From Sphaerisporangium siamense (GTDB lineage Bacteria; Actinomycetota; Actinomycetes; Streptosporangiales; Streptosporangiaceae), in NCBI RefSeq assembly GCF_014205275.1, contig NZ_JACHND010000001.1:5518001-5582000 (forward strand): a stretch of 64,000 bases of DNA. The letters run 5' to 3'. The notes beneath the pieces were generated by a model. That model saw only the letters and a list, made by a program, of their open reading frames with translations. It was not told the origin of the DNA and did not search any database. Each line of letters opens with the position of its first letter. The stretch's first letter is position 1. A program made the position numbers and the translations under genes. Shown here piece by piece: positions 25,290 to 33,834 of the stretch.

Positions 25290-26648
25290 ATGGATCGTCG
25301 CATCTTCGGCTTGGAGAACGAATACGGCGTCACCTGCACGTTCAGGGGCCAGCGCAGGCTGTCCCCGGACGAGGTGGCGCGGTACCTGTTCCGCAGAGTC
25401 GTGTCCTGGGGCCGATCGAGCAACGTGTTCCTGCGAAACGGCGCCCGCCTCTACCTCGACGTCGGCAGCCACCCCGAATACGCCACCCCCGAATGTGACA
25501 ACGTCGTGGAGCTCGTCACCCACGACAAGGCCGGCGAGCGCATCCTCGAAGGTCTGCTCGTGGACGCCGAGAAGCGTCTGCGCGAGGAGGGCATCGCCGG
25601 GGACATCTACCTATTCAAGAACAACACCGACTCGGCCGGGAACTCCTACGGCTGTCATGAGAACTATCTGGTCGGCAGGCACGGCGAGTTCGGCCGCCTG
25701 GCCGACGTCCTGATCCCCTTCCTGGTGACCCGGCAGATCATCTGCGGGGCGGGCAAGGTGCTCCAGACGCCGCGCGGCGCGGTCTACTGCGTCTCCCAGC
25801 GCGCCGAGCACATCTGGGAGGGGGTGTCGAGCGCGACGACCCGCTCACGCCCGATCATCAACACCCGGGACGAGCCGCACGCCGACGCCGAGCGCTTCCG
25901 GCGGCTGCACGTCATCGTCGGCGACTCCAACATGAGCGAGACCACGATGCTGCTCAAGGTCGGCGCCACCGACCTGGTGCTGCGCATGGTGGAGGCCGGC
26001 ACGGTCATGCGCGACCTCAGCCTGGAGAACCCGATCCGGGCGATCCGCGAGGTCTCCCACGACATGACCGGCCGCAGGCGCGTGCGGCTGGCCAACGGCC
26101 GCGAGGCGTCGTCGCTGGAGATCCAGCAGGAGTACCTGACCAAGGCGCGCGACTTCGTCGAGCGCCGGGGCGGCGACGCGACCACGCGACGGGTGCTGGA
26201 GCTGTGGGAGCGCACGTTGCGGGCCGTGGAGACCGGCGACCTCGACCTGGTCTCGCGCGAGATCGACTGGGTCACCAAGTACCAGCTCATCGAGCGCTAC
26301 CGCAGCAAGTACGACCTGCCGCTGTCCTCGCCGAGGGTCGCCCAGCTCGACCTGGCCTACCACGACGTCCACCGCAAGCGGGGCCTGTTCTACCTGCTGC
26401 AGCGGCGCGGCGCCGTGGAGCGCGTCGCCTCGGACCTGAAGATCTTCGAGGCCAAGTCGGTCCCGCCGCAGACCACCCGGGCCAGGCTGCGCGGGGAGTT
26501 CATCCGCAAGGCGCAGGAGAAGCGCCGCGACTTCACCGTCGACTGGGTGCACCTCAAGCTCAACGACCAGGCCCAGCGCACGGTCCTCTGCAAGGACCCG
26601 TTCCGCAGCGTGGACGAGCGGGTCGACAAGCTGATCGCCGGCATGTGA
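25290..26648 (+). CDS. pafA: Pup-protein ligase PafA
   Basis: ATP-dependent ligase joining the gamma-carboxylate of Pup-Glu to substrate lysines (452 aa, the family length). The N-terminal [12 protein letters not shown] carries the metal-binding Glu residues, then [11 protein letters not shown] and [19 protein letters not shown]. It lacks the loop found in Dop, which distinguishes the two paralogs. I choose the ATG at 25290 over the GTG at 25287 because it aligns with the usual MDRRIFG start and with a leaderless -10 box. A terminator-like hairpin follows at 26661-26693, so pafA seems monocistronic. Confidence 0.97.
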   Translation: MDRRIFGLENEYGVTCTFRGQRRLSPDEVARYLFRRVVSWGRSSNVFLRNGARLYLDVGSHPEYATPECDNVVELVTHDKAGERILEGLLVDAEKRLREEGIAGDIYLFKNNTDSAGNSYGCHENYLVGRHGEFGRLADVLIPFLVTRQIICGAGKVLQTPRGAVYCVSQRAEHIWEGVSSATTRSRPIINTRDEPHADAERFRRLHVIVGDSNMSETTMLLKVGATDLVLRMVEAGTVMRDLSLENPIRAIREVSHDMTGRRRVRLANGREASSLEIQQEYLTKARDFVERRGGDATTRRVLELWERTLRAVETGDLDLVSREIDWVTKYQLIERYRSKYDLPLSSPRVAQLDLAYHDVHRKRGLFYLLQRRGAVERVASDLKIFEAKSVPPQTTRARLRGEFIRKAQEKRRDFTVDWVHLKLNDQAQRTVLCKDPFRSVDERVDKLIAGM

Positions 26649-26660
26649 GCCGGCGCTGCC

Positions 26661-26693
26661 GGGCCCGTCCCCGCCGGGGCGCGGGACGGGTCC
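26661..26693 (+). terminator. hairpin after pafA
   Basis: GGGCCCGTCCC (26661-26671) pairs with GGGACGGGTCC (26683-26693) with one G-T wobble and an 11-nt loop, 12 nt after the pafA stop. Confidence 0.55.
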
Positions 26694-26829
26694 GCGGGCG
26701 GCTTTCACGGCCCTGAGCAGGGTTCCTCGAAGGAAAGGTCACGCTTCGGCAAGATCGAGGCGGATGATCCGGGCGCCACCGGGCTTCGGGTAGTGTTACG
26801 CGAACGTGACGTCTCTCCGAGGGAAACCC

Positions 26830-27777
26830 ATGCGCCGACTGGCCCTGCTCGCCGCCCTTCCGCTGTTGTTCGCCGCCGCCTGCGGCACCGACGGCGACGT
26901 CACCGCCAAGACCGACGGCGCGGCGCCCGCCGAGGTCAAGGTGACCGGTGAGGTCGGCAAGAAGCCCCAGGTCGCCTTCCCCTCGGGCAAGCCTCCCGTG
27001 ACCTCCTCGTCCAAGACCATCACCCCGGGTCAGGGCGCGCAGCTCAAGGAAGGCGACTCGGTCGTCGCCAACCTCACGGCCTACAACTGGGACGGCAAGG
27101 CCAACGCGATGTCCGGCTCCACCTACGACGAGGGGGCGCCGCAGCTCATCAAGGTCGACTCCAAGCTGCCCACCGTCGTGCACAAGGCGTTCCAGGCCAA
27201 CAAGGTCGGCGGCCGGTTCCTCGCCGTCGTCGCCAAGGACAGCCTGACCCCCGAGCAGATGGAGCAGGCCAAGTCGCAGGGCGCGGACACCTCGATCGCG
27301 AGCGTCTACGTCGTGGACGTGCTCGGCGTGCCCACCGTCAAGGCCGCCCAGGGCGACGCCAAGGACGCCGACGTCAAGGGCGTCAAGCTGGAGAACCCCG
27401 AGGGAGAGCAGGCGCCCAAGCTGACCACCAAGACCGGTGAGTCCGCGCCCAAGGGCCTGGTCAGCAAGACCGTGATCAAGGGTAGCGGGCCGGAGGTCAA
27501 GGCCGGGCAGAACCTGCTCGTGCAGTACACGGGCAAGATCTGGGGCACCGACACCGAGTTCGACAGCAGCTGGAGCCGGGGCGAGCCGGTCATGTTCCAG
27601 ATCGGCACCGGCAAGGTCATCAAGGGCTGGGACCAGGGCCTGGTCGGCGTGCCGGTGGGCAGCCGCGTGCTGCTGGCCATCCCGCCGGACCTGGGCTACG
27701 GCAAGAACGGCCAGGGGGACAAGATCAAGGGCACGGACACGCTCGTCTTCGTGGTGGACGTGCTCGGCGCGTATTAA
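26830..27777 (+). CDS. FKBP-type peptidyl-prolyl isomerase lipoprotein
   Basis: A 315-aa exported foldase. The signal peptide RRLALLAALPLLFAAAC ends in a lipobox with C18. The C-terminal 110 residues are a canonical FKBP domain (VQYTGKIWGTDTEFDSSW, GKVIKGWDQGLVGVPVGSR, LGYG). The N-terminal half (about 70-185) resembles a degenerate second FKBP fold lacking most active-site residues. I prefer the ATG at 26830 with GAGGGA 5 nt upstream; the GTG at 26806 behind a TAGTGT box is possible. It sits at the PafA end of the proteasome locus. A nested palindromic repeat starts 41 nt after its stop. Confidence 0.88.
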   Translation: MRRLALLAALPLLFAAACGTDGDVTAKTDGAAPAEVKVTGEVGKKPQVAFPSGKPPVTSSSKTITPGQGAQLKEGDSVVANLTAYNWDGKANAMSGSTYDEGAPQLIKVDSKLPTVVHKAFQANKVGGRFLAVVAKDSLTPEQMEQAKSQGADTSIASVYVVDVLGVPTVKAAQGDAKDADVKGVKLENPEGEQAPKLTTKTGESAPKGLVSKTVIKGSGPEVKAGQNLLVQYTGKIWGTDTEFDSSWSRGEPVMFQIGTGKVIKGWDQGLVGVPVGSRVLLAIPPDLGYGKNGQGDKIKGTDTLVFVVDVLGAY

Positions 27778-27818
27778 TGGCGCTCTCTGCGTTTGATGGC
27801 GCTCTCTTCGTTCGCGCG

Positions 27819-27919
27819 GGGCTGGGCGCCTTTTAGCCGGCGGTCTTCCACCCGCGGGCGCAAGGGATCGTTCCTCACCCTTGCGCCCGCGGGCTCCAGA
27901 CCGCCGGCGCGCCCAGCCC
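27819..27919. repeat. nested palindromic element, copy B
   Basis: Outer stem 27819-27829 with 27909-27919 (11 bp). Middle GCCGGCGGTCT (27836-27846) with 27898-27908 (11 bp). Inner 27851-27866 with 27878-27893 (16 bp). The loop is ATCGTTCCTCA. The 6-nt left bulge is CTTTTA. All stems are perfect. Upstream is a 17-bp tandem duplication starting ATGGCGCTCTCT (about 27777 and 27795). Same orientation as copy A at 21571. Confidence 0.88.
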
Positions 27920-28026
27920 GTCATGACTTTTGATCTCGGTTATGGGTTTTTGATCTACGTTGTAAAGCCGTTGGGGTTGTGTTGATCTGGGTGGCTTCGT
28001 GTCCGGAGGGGGATGTGGGGGCGGCC

Positions 28027-28032
28027 TATGCT
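28027..28032 (+). promoter_or_regulatory. -10 box of a leaderless regulator mRNA
   Basis: TATGCT plus 6 nt leads directly to the GTG at 28039. An upstream GGAGGGGG (about 28004) could instead serve a GTG at 28015. Confidence 0.45.
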
Positions 28033-28038
28033 CGTCTG

Positions 28039-28692
28039 GTGAGCGGTGATGACGCTGGTACGCCGGATCCTTTGGGGGCGGTCGGCGCGCTGCGCGACCC
28101 GGTGCGGCGGGCGCTGTACGACTACGTGGCCGGTCGGGGCCACGAGGTGGGGCGGGACGAGGCCGCGAGCGGGGCGGGGGTGGGGCGCACGCTGGCGGCC
28201 TTTCACCTGGACAAGCTCGTCGAGGCCGGGCTGCTGGAGGCGGGCTTTCGCCGGCTGACCGGGCGCACCGGGCCGGGGAGCGGGCGCCCGGCCAAGGTCT
28301 ACCGCCGCTCGCGGCGTGAGCACCAGGTGAGCGTGCCGCCGCGTGACTACCGCACGCTGGCCCTCGTGCTGGCCGAGGCCGTGGAGGAGCTCGGCGGCGA
28401 GGAGGCCGCCGAGGCCGCGGCGCGGCGGGCGGGGGAGCGGGTCAAGGCGTCCGAGCTGCGCGAGGCCCTGCGGGAGCGCGGCTACGAGCCGTATGACGCC
28501 GAGGGGGCGATCCGCCTGCGCAACTGCCCCTTCCACGTGATCGCCGAGGACCGCCCGGTGCTGGTCTGCGCGATGAACCTGGCGCTGTGCGAGGGCTTGG
28601 TGGCCGCGGTGGGCGAGGAGGGCGTCACGCCGCGGCTCGATCCCCGGCCGGGGGAGTGCTGCGTCGCCTTCTCTAAAAACAATGAGGATTGA
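28039..28692 (+). CDS. winged-HTH regulator with C-terminal Cys cluster
   Basis: A 217-aa DNA-binding protein. A winged helix at about 12-90 (DPVRRALYDYV, then AFHLDKLVEAGLLEAGF) resembles DeoR/ArsR/SufR-type domains. The C-terminal half ends in a metal-binding-looking set: C163 and H166 (NCPFH), C177, C184 and C207-C208. The layout resembles SufR-like iron-sulfur sensing repressors, but the spacing is not one I can assign with certainty. The GTG at 28039 is chosen for its leaderless -10 box. It is followed after 32 nt by a DUF3291 gene whose -35 overlaps its last codons. Confidence 0.7.
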   Translation: MSGDDAGTPDPLGAVGALRDPVRRALYDYVAGRGHEVGRDEAASGAGVGRTLAAFHLDKLVEAGLLEAGFRRLTGRTGPGSGRPAKVYRRSRREHQVSVPPRDYRTLALVLAEAVEELGGEEAAEAAARRAGERVKASELREALRERGYEPYDAEGAIRLRNCPFHVIAEDRPVLVCAMNLALCEGLVAAVGEEGVTPRLDPRPGECCVAFSKNNED

Positions 28693-28718
28693 CTAAAGAA
28701 TGATCGCCGTGGTGTCCT
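28689..28718 (+). promoter_or_regulatory. promoter of the DUF3291 gene
   Basis: TTGACT (28689-28694), 18 nt, TGTCCT (28713-28718), then 6 nt to the ATG at 28725. It sits in a local AT-rich patch (CTAAAAACAATGAGGATTGA) at the end of the regulator gene, a natural place for that regulator to bind. Confidence 0.5.
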
Positions 28719-28724
28719 AGGGCC

Positions 28725-29162
28725 ATGCACCTGGCTCAGCTCAACGTCGCCCACCTGCGTGCCCCCGCCCGTTCCCCCGAGATCGCCGAGTTCATCGCGG
28801 CGCTCGGCCCGATCAACGAGATCTCCGACGCGGCCCCCGGCTTCGTCTGGCGGCTCAAGGAGAGCAACGATCCCACCGAGACCGTCAGCCACCCGTACGG
28901 CGACCTGCTACTGATCAACTTCTCGGTGTGGGAGACCCGCGAGTCGCTGTGGAACTTCGTCTACCGCAGCCCGCACCTGGAGTACCTGCGCCGCCGCCGC
29001 GAGTGGTTCACCCGCGCCGCCGAGCCGTACAGCGTCATGTGGTGGATCCCCGAGGGCCACATCCCCTCCCTGGAGGACGGCATGGCCCGCCTGGACCTGC
29101 TGCGCGCCAAGGGACCCGGCCCGGAGGCGTTCACCTTCAAGGACTTCCACGAGCCGGCCTGA
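28725..29162 (+). CDS. DUF3291 protein
   Basis: A 145-aa single-domain protein of the DUF3291 family. The ferredoxin-like dimeric alpha-beta barrel is related in fold to antibiotic-biosynthesis monooxygenases. Family features seen are the N-terminal HLAQLNVAHLRAP, the central VWETRESLWNFVYRSPH and the C-terminal WWIPEGHIPSLEDGMARL. No cofactor motif is visible and no activity is established. It follows the Cys-rich regulator by 32 nt but has its own promoter with a leaderless start. Co-regulation by that protein is inference. Confidence 0.8.
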   Translation: MHLAQLNVAHLRAPARSPEIAEFIAALGPINEISDAAPGFVWRLKESNDPTETVSHPYGDLLLINFSVWETRESLWNFVYRSPHLEYLRRRREWFTRAAEPYSVMWWIPEGHIPSLEDGMARLDLLRAKGPGPEAFTFKDFHEPA

Positions 29163-29197
29163 GGAGCCCCCCGGCCGCTAGAGGTCAGGAAGAGGGG

Positions 29198-30265
29198 TCA
29201 GCCCAGGAGCGTGGCGGTGTGGCGGCCCGCGGCGGCGGAGGCGAGGAAGGCGGGGAGGTCCTCGTCCAGGCCCCGGCCCATCGTGGACAGCCGCACCGGG
29301 CTGCCCTTGAGCAGCTCCTCAAGACCGTCCACGGGCACGGTGACCAGCTCATGGCGATCGGCGAGCCCGGCCGCCTGCGCCGCCACCCGCGCGCCGAAGT
29401 CGCCGGGCAGCCCGGGCACCACGACCTGGGCGCGGGCCAGCGCCACCCGGCCGTAGGCGGTCAGCGAGTGGTGGGACACCCCGACGTGCCGCTCGCGCAG
29501 GTCGCCCTGGCTGACCCGCAGCGCGGCCACCGGGCGCCCGCCCAGCACGGCCGCCGCGTTGACCGCCTCGCCCGCCGAGACCCCGGAGAATCCCCACCGC
29601 GTGCCCGTGCCGAGGTTGCCGGGCCCTTGGGCGACGATCGCCGCGTCGGCCCCGAGCACGTGCCGGGCCGCGAGCAGGCCGGTGTGGACGGTCACGGCCT
29701 CCACGTCGCCGCCGAACGCCTGCCCGGTCGTCACCACCCCGCACAGCCAGCCGGTCTCGCGCAGCCGGGCGGCCGCCATCGAGAACCAGCCCGGCAGCGC
29801 GCCGCCGTCCAGCATGACGTAGGCGACCTTGGCCGAGGGACGCGTGCCGTACAGGCCGCACAGGATCGCGGGCAGCGCCGAGTGCAGGTCGGCGACCACG
29901 ACCGGCATGCCGTCCAGCGAATCGGCCTCGCGCAGGACCTCGTGGTGGGGGGAGTCCTGCTCGTCGGCGCCGAGCACGGTGGCCTGCAGCGGCGTGTACC
30001 GGGCCTTGACCAGGTGGCCCGGACCGTCGGGATCTTCGGGCAAACGGTCCGGTACGGCCACTACCATGGCGTAGCCTCCCGTACCGAGACCCATGGCGAG
30101 CGCGGTCGTGTTGAGCAGCACCGTGTCGCCTGGTTCGGGACGGCCTACCAGCGGGGGGTAGGCCAGCGCCCGGCAATCCCCCTCGGGGAGGCTCACCTGA
30201 AGTTCGACCGCCCCCGGCCATTCGCGCCGGACCGACAGCACCTCACCCTTGCGCCACCTGATCAC
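29198..30265 (-). CDS. DUF3866 family protein
   Basis: A 355-aa actinobacterial protein of unknown function. A short N-terminal beta-rich domain (about 1-75, IRWRKGEVLSV and the GDTVLLNTTA strand) precedes a large alpha/beta domain with Gly-rich loops such as AQGPGNLGTGTRWGFSG (about 220-236). No membrane segments or catalytic motif are recognised. The GTG at 30265 lies back-to-back with pafB, 37 nt away. This divergent pairing suggests shared promoter control, but I infer no function. Confidence 0.75.
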   Translation of the reverse strand: MIRWRKGEVLSVRREWPGAVELQVSLPEGDCRALAYPPLVGRPEPGDTVLLNTTALAMGLGTGGYAMVVAVPDRLPEDPDGPGHLVKARYTPLQATVLGADEQDSPHHEVLREADSLDGMPVVVADLHSALPAILCGLYGTRPSAKVAYVMLDGGALPGWFSMAAARLRETGWLCGVVTTGQAFGGDVEAVTVHTGLLAARHVLGADAAIVAQGPGNLGTGTRWGFSGVSAGEAVNAAAVLGGRPVAALRVSQGDLRERHVGVSHHSLTAYGRVALARAQVVVPGLPGDFGARVAAQAAGLADRHELVTVPVDGLEELLKGSPVRLSTMGRGLDEDLPAFLASAAAGRHTATLLG

Positions 30266-30302
30266 CCGGCAAGGGTAGCGTCATCGTGAGAAGGGAGGCC
30301 CC

Positions 30303-31247
30303 ATGTCCCGGCGGAAGACCGAGCGGCTGCTGAACCTGGTCATCTGCTTGCTCTCCACCCGGCGCCCGCTCAGCGCGGAGCAGATCCGCCACGCCGTGCC
30401 CGGCTACGACGCCGCCAACGACGAGGCCTTCCAGCGCATGTTCGAGCGCGACAAGACCGAGCTGCGCGAGATCGGCATCCCGGTCCAGGTCCACAAGGAC
30501 CCCTGGGAGGACGAGCCCGGCTACCGCATCGAGCGCGAGGCCTACGAGCTGCCCGAGATCACCCTGGAGGCCGACGAGGCCGCCGTGCTCGGCCTGGCCG
30601 CCCAGGTGTGGCAGCGCGCCACGCTGGCCGAGGCCGCGAGCGGCGCCCTGCTCAAGCTCCGCGCGGGCGGCGTGCAGACCGACGAGTCCTCCGCGGGGCC
30701 GCTGGAGCTGCGCGTGGACACCCGCGACCCGGCCTTCCCGGGCCTGTGGGAGGCCGTGCGCGACCGCAGGGTCGTCCGCTTCGACTACCGCGCCGCCGGC
30801 AGCGGGGTCACCCTCACCCGCACCGTGGAGCCCTGGGGCGTGGTCAGCCGCCGCGGCCGCTGGTACCTGGTCGGCCACGACCGCGAGCGGAACGCGCCCC
30901 GCGTCTTCCGCCTCAGCCGCGTCAGCGGACCGGTCACGCCGGTCGGCCGCCCGGGCGCGGTCACCGTGCCCGCCGGCGTCGACATCCGCTCCATGGTCGG
31001 CCACCGCGACAGCCTGGTGCCCGAGCGCGTGGCCACCGTCCGCGTCCGCGAGGGCACCTGCCAGTGGCTGCGCCAGACCGGCGAGGTGACCCCCGGCGAC
31101 GACGGCTGGGACCTGGTCGCCCTCGACTTCGCCGACCCGGAGTGGATCGCCGGGTCGATCGTCGGGTTCGCCGCCGACGCCGAGGTCCTCGATCCGCCCG
31201 ATCTCCGCGACGCGGTCATCCGCAGGCTGAAGGGAGCGCTGGCGTGA
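30303..31247 (+). CDS. pafB: WYL-domain regulator PafB
   Basis: A 314-aa subunit of the PafBC transcriptional activator of the DNA-damage response in actinobacteria. The N-terminal winged HTH (SRRKTERLLNLVICLLSTRR) is followed by a WYL ligand-sensing domain with RRGRWYLVGHDRERN and a C-terminal WCX-type extension. The ATG at 30303 has AAGGGAGG upstream, and TAGCGT (30276-30281) is a candidate -10. Its stop overlaps the pafC start (GTGA), consistent with obligate heterodimer partners. The signal sensed is not evident from sequence. Confidence 0.94.
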   Translation: MSRRKTERLLNLVICLLSTRRPLSAEQIRHAVPGYDAANDEAFQRMFERDKTELREIGIPVQVHKDPWEDEPGYRIEREAYELPEITLEADEAAVLGLAAQVWQRATLAEAASGALLKLRAGGVQTDESSAGPLELRVDTRDPAFPGLWEAVRDRRVVRFDYRAAGSGVTLTRTVEPWGVVSRRGRWYLVGHDRERNAPRVFRLSRVSGPVTPVGRPGAVTVPAGVDIRSMVGHRDSLVPERVATVRVREGTCQWLRQTGEVTPGDDGWDLVALDFADPEWIAGSIVGFAADAEVLDPPDLRDAVIRRLKGALA

Positions 31248-32200
31248 GCACCGCCGACCGCCTGCCCCGGCTCCTCGCCCTCGTCCCCTACCTGATGTCC
31301 CACCCGGGCGCCCAGGTCCCCGAGGTGGCGAGGCTGTTCGGGCTCACCGAGAAGCAGCTCATCGACGACCTGCAGCTCGTGTGGATGTGCGGGCTGCCCG
31401 GGCACACCCCCGGCGACCTCATCGACGTCTCCTGGGACGGCGGCGAGATCCTCATCGACAACGCCGAGACCATCGCCCGGCCGCTGCGCCTGGGCGTGGA
31501 CGAGGCCAGCGCGCTGCTGGTGGCGCTGCGCATGCTCGCCGAGCTGCCCGAGTTCGAGGACAGCGAGGCGCTGGCCCGCGTGGTCGCCAAGCTCGAGAGC
31601 GCGGCGGGCGAGGGGGCCGCGCAGGTCAGCAGCCAGGTCGCCTTCGAGCTGGACGCCGCGCCCGACGCCATGGCCACCGTGACCGACGCGCTGCGCAGGC
31701 GGCGCAGGCTGTCGCTGCGCTACTACGTGCCGGGCCGCGACGAGATCACCCCGCGCGAGGTGGACCCGACGCGGCTGGTCATGGTGGACGGCCGCTCCTA
31801 CCTGGAGGGCTGGTGCTACCGCGCGGACGGCATGCGCCTGTTCCGCCTGGACCGCATGGTCGGCGTGGAGGTGCTGGACGTCCCCGCCGAGCCCCCGGCC
31901 GAGGCCGAGCCCATCGACATCACCGAGGGGGTGTTCCGGCCCTCGCCCTCCGACGAGCTGGTGGAGCTGGAGCTCACCCCCTCCGGCCGCTGGGTCGCCG
32001 AGCACTACCCCTGCGAGGAGGTCACCGAGCTGGGGGAGGGCCGCCTGCGGGTCACGCTGCGGGCCCGCGACCAGGGCTGGGTCGTGCGGCTGGCGCTGCG
32101 CCTCGGCGACGGCGGCCGGGTGCTGGCCCCGGAGTCGCTGGCGCGGCGGGTCCACGAGGTGGCGTCCCGCACCCTCGCCCTGTACGAGTCGGCGCGCTGA
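31244..32200 (+). CDS. pafC: WYL-domain regulator PafC
   Basis: A 318-aa partner of PafB. The HTH region (STADRLPRLLALVPYLMSHP, then VARLFGLTEKQLIDDLQLVW) and a WYL domain (SYLEGWCYRADGMRLFRLDR) are clear, followed by a C-terminal extension. The GTG at 31244 overlaps the pafB stop by 4 nt. In mycobacteria PafBC controls LexA-independent damage genes rather than the proteasome itself. The downstream tat genes are separated by 72 nt and a small membrane-protein gene. Confidence 0.94.
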   Translation: MSTADRLPRLLALVPYLMSHPGAQVPEVARLFGLTEKQLIDDLQLVWMCGLPGHTPGDLIDVSWDGGEILIDNAETIARPLRLGVDEASALLVALRMLAELPEFEDSEALARVVAKLESAAGEGAAQVSSQVAFELDAAPDAMATVTDALRRRRRLSLRYYVPGRDEITPREVDPTRLVMVDGRSYLEGWCYRADGMRLFRLDRMVGVEVLDVPAEPPAEAEPIDITEGVFRPSPSDELVELELTPSGRWVAEHYPCEEVTELGEGRLRVTLRARDQGWVVRLALRLGDGGRVLAPESLARRVHEVASRTLALYESAR

Positions 32201-32272
32201 CCGGGCACCGAACACCCCGAAAAGGGGCAACCCCGATATTTCGGCCTCTCGCTTTCGGTAAAGTTCGGCGTC

Positions 32273-32467
32273 ATGACGTGGATCTACCTCGCGGTCGGCC
32301 TCGCGGTCGCCGGCCTGGTGCCGGTCGCGCTGCTGACCGCGCGGGTGCTGGTGGCCGTACGGGGTCTGACGCGTGAAATCGAACGGACCACGCGGCGTCT
32401 GGAATCGGTCAGGCCCGCGGCCACCGCCTCCGCGGGACGTATTGAAGGTCCCGGAGGGGTGAAGTAA
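32273..32467 (+). CDS. small single-pass membrane protein
   Basis: A 64-aa protein with one N-terminal membrane helix (about residues 3-30) and a charged cytoplasmic tail (TREIERTTRRLES). Small hypothetical proteins of this kind often occur between pafC and tatA in actinobacteria; their function is unknown. The ATG at 32273 has TAAAGT 8 nt before it and no Shine-Dalgarno, so its mRNA may be leaderless. It ends 61 nt before tatA. Confidence 0.62.
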   Translation: MTWIYLAVGLAVAGLVPVALLTARVLVAVRGLTREIERTTRRLESVRPAATASAGRIEGPGGVK

Positions 32468-32528
32468 CCGACCGGGGCAGCGTACGATCGTGCTTAGATT
32501 GCACGTCTGTCTGCTTTAAGGATGTGAC

Positions 32529-32876
32529 ATGGGTGGATTGGGTGCGCCCGAACTGATCATCATCGGGCTGGTCCTGGTGCTGCTCTTCGGCGCCAAGAAG
32601 CTTCCCGACACCGCAAGGGCGCTCGGCCAGTCCCTGCGGCTGTTCAAGAAGGAGACCACCAAGCTCCACGAGGAGGACGACGCCAGGGCCGCGCAGGCCA
32701 ACACGACCGCCCAGCCCGTGGTCGTCCAGCCGCAGCCCCTGCCGGCCTCGACCCCGTCGGTCGAGGAGCGGCTGCGCCTCCTGGAGGAGGAGAACGCCAA
32801 GCTGCGGACCACCTCGCAGGCCCGTCCCACCGACGCGACGGTCAGCGGAGTCCAGAAGGACCAGGGTCACGCCTGA
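32529..32876 (+). CDS. tatA: Tat translocase subunit TatA
   Basis: A 115-aa pore-forming component of the twin-arginine export system. The N-terminal membrane helix ([20 protein letters not shown]) is followed by the FGAKKLPD hinge, an amphipathic helix ([14 protein letters not shown]) and an acidic/Pro-rich tail with a short coiled-coil-like segment ([15 protein letters not shown]). The ATG at 32529 follows AAGGA. tatC follows after 55 nt on the same strand, the usual actinobacterial order. Confidence 0.95.
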   Translation: MGGLGAPELIIIGLVLVLLFGAKKLPDTARALGQSLRLFKKETTKLHEEDDARAAQANTTAQPVVVQPQPLPASTPSVEERLRLLEEENAKLRTTSQARPTDATVSGVQKDQGHA

Positions 32877-32931
32877 GCCAGGCTCCCGACCCGACCGCTA
32901 ACCTGACCGCCCGCGAAGACAGGGACGCCGG

Positions 32932-33795
32932 ATGGCACTGCTGAAACGGTCGAGCCCGGCCGGCAAGAGCCAGGCCGAGCCCGATCCCGAGGGGCGCATG
33001 CCGCTCATGGACCACCTCCGTGAGCTGCGCAACCGCCTGGTGAAGGCGATGGCCGGCCTGGTCATCGGCACGATCGTCGGTTTCGTGTTCTTCGACCGGC
33101 TGTGGGTCTTCATGACCGGGCCCTACTGCCGGCTGCCCCAGGCCCACGAGCTCAAGAACGAGTGCACGCTCGTGGTCCAGGGCGTCTTCGAGGGCTTCAT
33201 GGTCAACCTGCAGGTCGCCCTCATGTTCGGCGCCGTGGTCTCCGCGCCGATCTGGCTCTACCAGGTCTGGGCCTTCGTCACGCCGGGCCTGTACCGCAAC
33301 GAGCGGCGTTACTCGATCACGTTCCTCGGGCTGGCCGTGCCGCTGTTCGTGGCGGGAGCCGGCCTCGCCTACATCACGATGGACAAGGGCCTGGCCCTGC
33401 TGCTGGGCTTCGCGCCCAACAACGTGATCCCGATGATCACCATGAGCGAGTACGTCGGGTACCTGATGGCCATGCTGGTCATCTTCGGGCTGTCCTTCGA
33501 GCTGCCGCTGCTCATGGTCTTCCTGAACCTCATCGGCGTGCTGCGCTTCCACATGGTGCGCAAGCACCAGCGCATGGTCGTGTTCCTGATGTTCCTGTTC
33601 GCCGCCGTGGCGACCCCGAGCCAGGACCCGATCACCATGCTGGCGCTCGCGGTGCCCATGGTCGGCATGTTCATGATCGCCGAGGTGTTCATGTACTTCA
33701 ACGACCGCAAGAGGGAACAGCAGGAGGCCCAGCGTCAGCGCGAGCTCGCCGAGGAGCTCGACGGTCCCGGAGCGAGCGTGGACACCCTGGACTGA
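32932..33795 (+). CDS. tatC: Tat translocase subunit TatC
   Basis: A 287-aa six-helix membrane protein that binds twin-arginine signal peptides. Family landmarks: the N-terminal MPLMDHLRELRNRL, the cytoplasmic segment AFVTPGLYRNERR, and FGLSFELPLLMVFLNLIGVL. The C-terminal tail is charged and probably cytoplasmic (DRKREQQEAQRQRELAEELD). It forms an operon with tatA. No tatB is seen in the window, and it lies elsewhere in most actinobacteria. Confidence 0.96.
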   Translation: MALLKRSSPAGKSQAEPDPEGRMPLMDHLRELRNRLVKAMAGLVIGTIVGFVFFDRLWVFMTGPYCRLPQAHELKNECTLVVQGVFEGFMVNLQVALMFGAVVSAPIWLYQVWAFVTPGLYRNERRYSITFLGLAVPLFVAGAGLAYITMDKGLALLLGFAPNNVIPMITMSEYVGYLMAMLVIFGLSFELPLLMVFLNLIGVLRFHMVRKHQRMVVFLMFLFAAVATPSQDPITMLALAVPMVGMFMIAEVFMYFNDRKREQQEAQRQRELAEELDGPGASVDTLD

Positions 33796-33822
33796 CCTCT
33801 AGATCAACGGGCCATGTCCGGA

Positions 33823-33828
33823 TAGGTT
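33823..33828 (+). promoter_or_regulatory. -10 box of a leaderless lipid-kinase mRNA
   Basis: TAGGTT, 6 nt, then the ATG at 33835; no Shine-Dalgarno. Confidence 0.45.
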
Positions 33829-33834
33829 CCGGTA

